Below are positions 61,999 to 64,000 of a DNA stretch of 64,000 nucleotides, one piece after another. The number at the start of each line of letters is the position of its first letter. The stretch's first letter is position 1. The notes under the pieces are model-generated. The model saw only the letters and a list, made by a program, of their open reading frames with translations. It was not told the origin of the DNA and searched no databases. This stretch comes from Cyanobium sp. FGCU52 (GTDB lineage Bacteria > Cyanobacteriota > Cyanobacteriia > PCC-6307 > Cyanobiaceae). The DNA is taken from the NCBI GenBank assembly GCA_024958715.1, contig JANWUS010000024.1, positions 62,001-126,000 on the forward strand, in the 5' to 3' direction. The position numbers and the translations under genes are program-made.

Positions 61999-63924
61999 AT
62001 GAATCAGCGCTGGCGTCTCCTGGCTCTCTGGCTTCTGCCGATCGGCGTGGCCGTGTTCCTCGGCTTTCAGCTGTTGGGTGGCGGCCCTAACCGCCTCAGC
62101 CCCTCCGGCGTCACCACCGCTCCCCGCAACGCGGCAGTGGCCCGCATGAGCTACGGCCGCTTCCTCGACTACGTGGACGCCGGCCGCGTCACCGCGGTGG
62201 ACATCTTCGATGGCGGGCGCACCGCCGTGATCGAGGCGGTGGATCCGGATCTCGACAACCGGGTGCAGCGGCTGCGGGTGGATCTGCCCGGGGTGGCTCC
62301 GGAACTGGTGAACAAGCTCAAGGACCAGGGCATCAGCTTCGACATTCACCCGCCCCGTCAGGCCCCGCCGGCCCTCGGCCTGCTTGGCAACCTGCTGTTC
62401 CCGCTGCTGCTGATCGGCTCGCTGGTGTTCCTGGCCCGCCGTTCCAACGGCATGCCCGGCGGGCCAGGCCAGGCGATGCAGTTCGGCAAGACGAAGGCCC
62501 GCTTCGCGATGGAAGCCGAAACCGGCGTCATGTTCGACGACGTGGCCGGGGTGGAGGAGGCCAAGCAGGACCTCCAGGAGGTCGTGACCTTCCTCAAGAC
62601 CCCGGAGCGCTTCACCTCCGTGGGCGCCAAGATCCCCAAGGGTGTGCTGCTGGTGGGCCCTCCCGGCACCGGCAAAACCTTGCTGGCCAAGGCCATCGCC
62701 GGCGAGGCCGGTGTGCCCTTCTTCTCCCTCTCGGGTTCCGAGTTCGTGGAGATGTTCGTGGGCGTCGGCGCCAGCCGGGTGCGCGATCTGTTCAAACGGG
62801 CCAAGGAGAACAGCCCCTGCCTGATCTTCATCGATGAGATCGATGCCGTCGGCCGCCAGCGCGGCGCCGGCATCGGCGGCGGCAACGACGAGCGGGAGCA
62901 GACCCTCAACCAGCTGCTCACCGAGATGGACGGCTTCGAGGGCAACAGCGGCATCATCATCATCGCGGCCACCAACCGCCCCGACGTGCTGGATTCGGCC
63001 CTGATGCGCCCGGGTCGCTTCGACCGCCAGGTCACGGTGGATGCACCCGACATCAAGGGCCGCCTCTCGATCCTCAAGGTGCATTGCCGCAACAAGAAGC
63101 TGGCTGAGGATGTGTCGCTCGAGGCGATCGCCCGCCGCACCCCCGGCTTCACGGGTGCCGACCTGGCCAACCTGCTGAACGAGGCGGCGATCCTCACCGC
63201 CCGCCGCCGCAAGGAAGCCACCACCCTTGCCGAGATCGACGACGCTGTCGACCGGGTGATCGCCGGCATGGAGGGCAAGCCCCTCACCGATGGCCGCAGC
63301 AAGCGGCTGATCGCTTACCACGAGGTGGGCCATGCCCTGGTGGGCACCCTGGTGAAGGCCCATGATCCGGTGCAGAAGGTCACCCTGATTCCCCGCGGCC
63401 AGGCCCAGGGCCTCACCTGGTTCGCCCCCGACGAGGAGCAGGCGCTGGTGAGCAAGGCCCAGCTGCGGGCCCGGATCATGGGAGCCCTCGGCGGCCGGGC
63501 CGCGGAGGATGTGGTCTTCGGCCACGCTGAGGTGACCACCGGTGCCGGCGGTGACATCCAGCAGGTGGCGTCGATCGCCCGCCAGATGGTCACCCGCTTC
63601 GGCATGAGCGACATCGGCCAGTTCTCGCTCGATTCCGGCAGCCAGGAGGTGTTCCTCGGCCGCGATCTGATGACCCGCAGCGACGGCTCCGACGCCCTCG
63701 CCAGCCGCATCGACGACGCCGTGCGCTCGATCGTGCAGAGCTGCTACGCCGACACCGTGAAGCTGGTGGCGGCTCACCGCGACTGCATGGACCGCGTGGT
63801 GGACCTGCTGATCGAGAAGGAAACCCTCGATGGCGATGAATTCCGGGCGATCGTCTCGGAATTCGCCCCGATCCCCGAGAAGGAGCGCTTCACCCCCTTC
63901 CTCACCGAATCGAAGGCAGGCTGA
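61999..63924 (+). CDS. ftsH: ATP-dependent zinc metalloprotease FtsH
   Basis: FtsH is a membrane-bound AAA+ protease; cyanobacterial forms degrade damaged photosystem II subunits. The 641-residue protein has a first transmembrane segment (about 9-27), a lumenal or periplasmic domain, a second segment (about 128-146), the AAA module with Walker [10 protein letters not shown], Walker [17 protein letters not shown] and SRH region [23 protein letters not shown], and the zinc motif HEVGH at about residue 440. Four FtsH forms are usual in cyanobacteria; I cannot assign this one. A strong terminator follows. Confidence 0.97.
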   Translation: MNQRWRLLALWLLPIGVAVFLGFQLLGGGPNRLSPSGVTTAPRNAAVARMSYGRFLDYVDAGRVTAVDIFDGGRTAVIEAVDPDLDNRVQRLRVDLPGVAPELVNKLKDQGISFDIHPPRQAPPALGLLGNLLFPLLLIGSLVFLARRSNGMPGGPGQAMQFGKTKARFAMEAETGVMFDDVAGVEEAKQDLQEVVTFLKTPERFTSVGAKIPKGVLLVGPPGTGKTLLAKAIAGEAGVPFFSLSGSEFVEMFVGVGASRVRDLFKRAKENSPCLIFIDEIDAVGRQRGAGIGGGNDEREQTLNQLLTEMDGFEGNSGIIIIAATNRPDVLDSALMRPGRFDRQVTVDAPDIKGRLSILKVHCRNKKLAEDVSLEAIARRTPGFTGADLANLLNEAAILTARRRKEATTLAEIDDAVDRVIAGMEGKPLTDGRSKRLIAYHEVGHALVGTLVKAHDPVQKVTLIPRGQAQGLTWFAPDEEQALVSKAQLRARIMGALGGRAAEDVVFGHAEVTTGAGGDIQQVASIARQMVTRFGMSDIGQFSLDSGSQEVFLGRDLMTRSDGSDALASRIDDAVRSIVQSCYADTVKLVAAHRDCMDRVVDLLIEKETLDGDEFRAIVSEFAPIPEKERFTPFLTESKAG

Positions 63925-63947
63925 GGAGAGGCCACACACAGGATCCA

Positions 63948-63972
63948 GGGGGCGCAGGCCCCCTTTTCCTTT
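63948..63972 (+). terminator. Rho-independent terminator of ftsH
   Basis: GGGGGC-GCAG-GCCCCC stem-loop followed by TTTTCCTTT, 24 nt after the stop. Confidence 0.9.
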
Positions 63973-64000
63973 GCCTGGAACCGCCGGGTCAGCGCCGGTT

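Noticed and set aside
61978-63939. 653-codon frame antisense to ftsH
   Set aside because: FtsH is unmistakable on the plus strand.

Overview
This window is a densely packed, high-GC piece of a cyanobacterial chromosome. It most resembles a Cyanobium or high-GC Synechococcus-type picocyanobacterium. The evidence is: psaK (photosystem I); several families that are cyanobacterial or plastid-shared (DUF1257/Ycf35-like, DUF2499/Ycf49-like, DUF3593, YggT/Ycf19, DUF3110, DUF1830); a cyanobacterial-type Hfq; the dnaK3-dnaJ3 pair; and scattered copies of the cyanobacterial HIP1 palindrome (for example GCGATCGC at 4-11 and GGCGATCGCC at 7625-7634). No insertion sequence, CRISPR array or phage gene was seen. 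The genus is an inference; no 16S gene is present.

Layout. 1-7.8 kb: the start of dapF (minus, cut by the window edge), hfq, leuS, a formaldehyde-detoxification pair (fghA, adhC), pgi and an exported lysozyme-like protein. 7.8-14.3 kb: a minus-strand operon DUF1257 - M61 peptidase - amidase, then purN, argC and ribBA. 14.4-27.2 kb: the accessory part of the window, a type I secretion locus. A minus-strand operon encodes, in order of transcription, a 912-residue protein made of about 18 degenerate repeats, a 702-residue RTX-like protein, a parvulin-type prolyl isomerase, a HlyB-like ABC exporter with an N-terminal cyclic-nucleotide-binding-like domain, and a HlyD-type adaptor. An 853-residue RTX-like protein with an N-terminal membrane segment converges on it from the plus strand. 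27.2-27.85 kb is the only long gene-free stretch.

27.85-37 kb: cyclophilin, mtnP, the operon dnaK3-dnaJ3-DUF3110-murQ, and pstC-pstA-pstB with a candidate Pho box. 37-42.4 kb: a small exported protein, tRNA-Ser(GGA), 2Fe-2S ferredoxin, an inositol-monophosphatase-family phosphatase, hisZ, an FdI-like ferredoxin and htpG. 42.5-46.5 kb: a complete four-gene sugar or compatible-solute ABC importer in which every junction is a 4-nt ATGA overlap. 46.5-51.6 kb: rpmB, a PrxQ-type peroxiredoxin, a metallophosphatase, a csaB-like gene, DUF2499, DUF3593, a glutamate-receptor-like channel protein and psaK. 51.6-64 kb: a FAD oxidoreductase behind dxs, then ilvA, scpB, yggT, an exported hypothetical protein behind mazG, pyk, a MacB-like permease, DUF1830 and ftsH.

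Most of the window is core metabolism and photosynthetic housekeeping. The parts most worth follow-up are the secretion locus with its unusual repeat proteins (14.4-27.2 kb) and the glutamate-receptor-like channel with an atypical pore motif (50.1-51.2 kb). A TANNNT-like hexamer lies roughly 10-35 nt upstream of many starts, and I annotate these as candidate -10 elements. They were found by eye and are low confidence individually.
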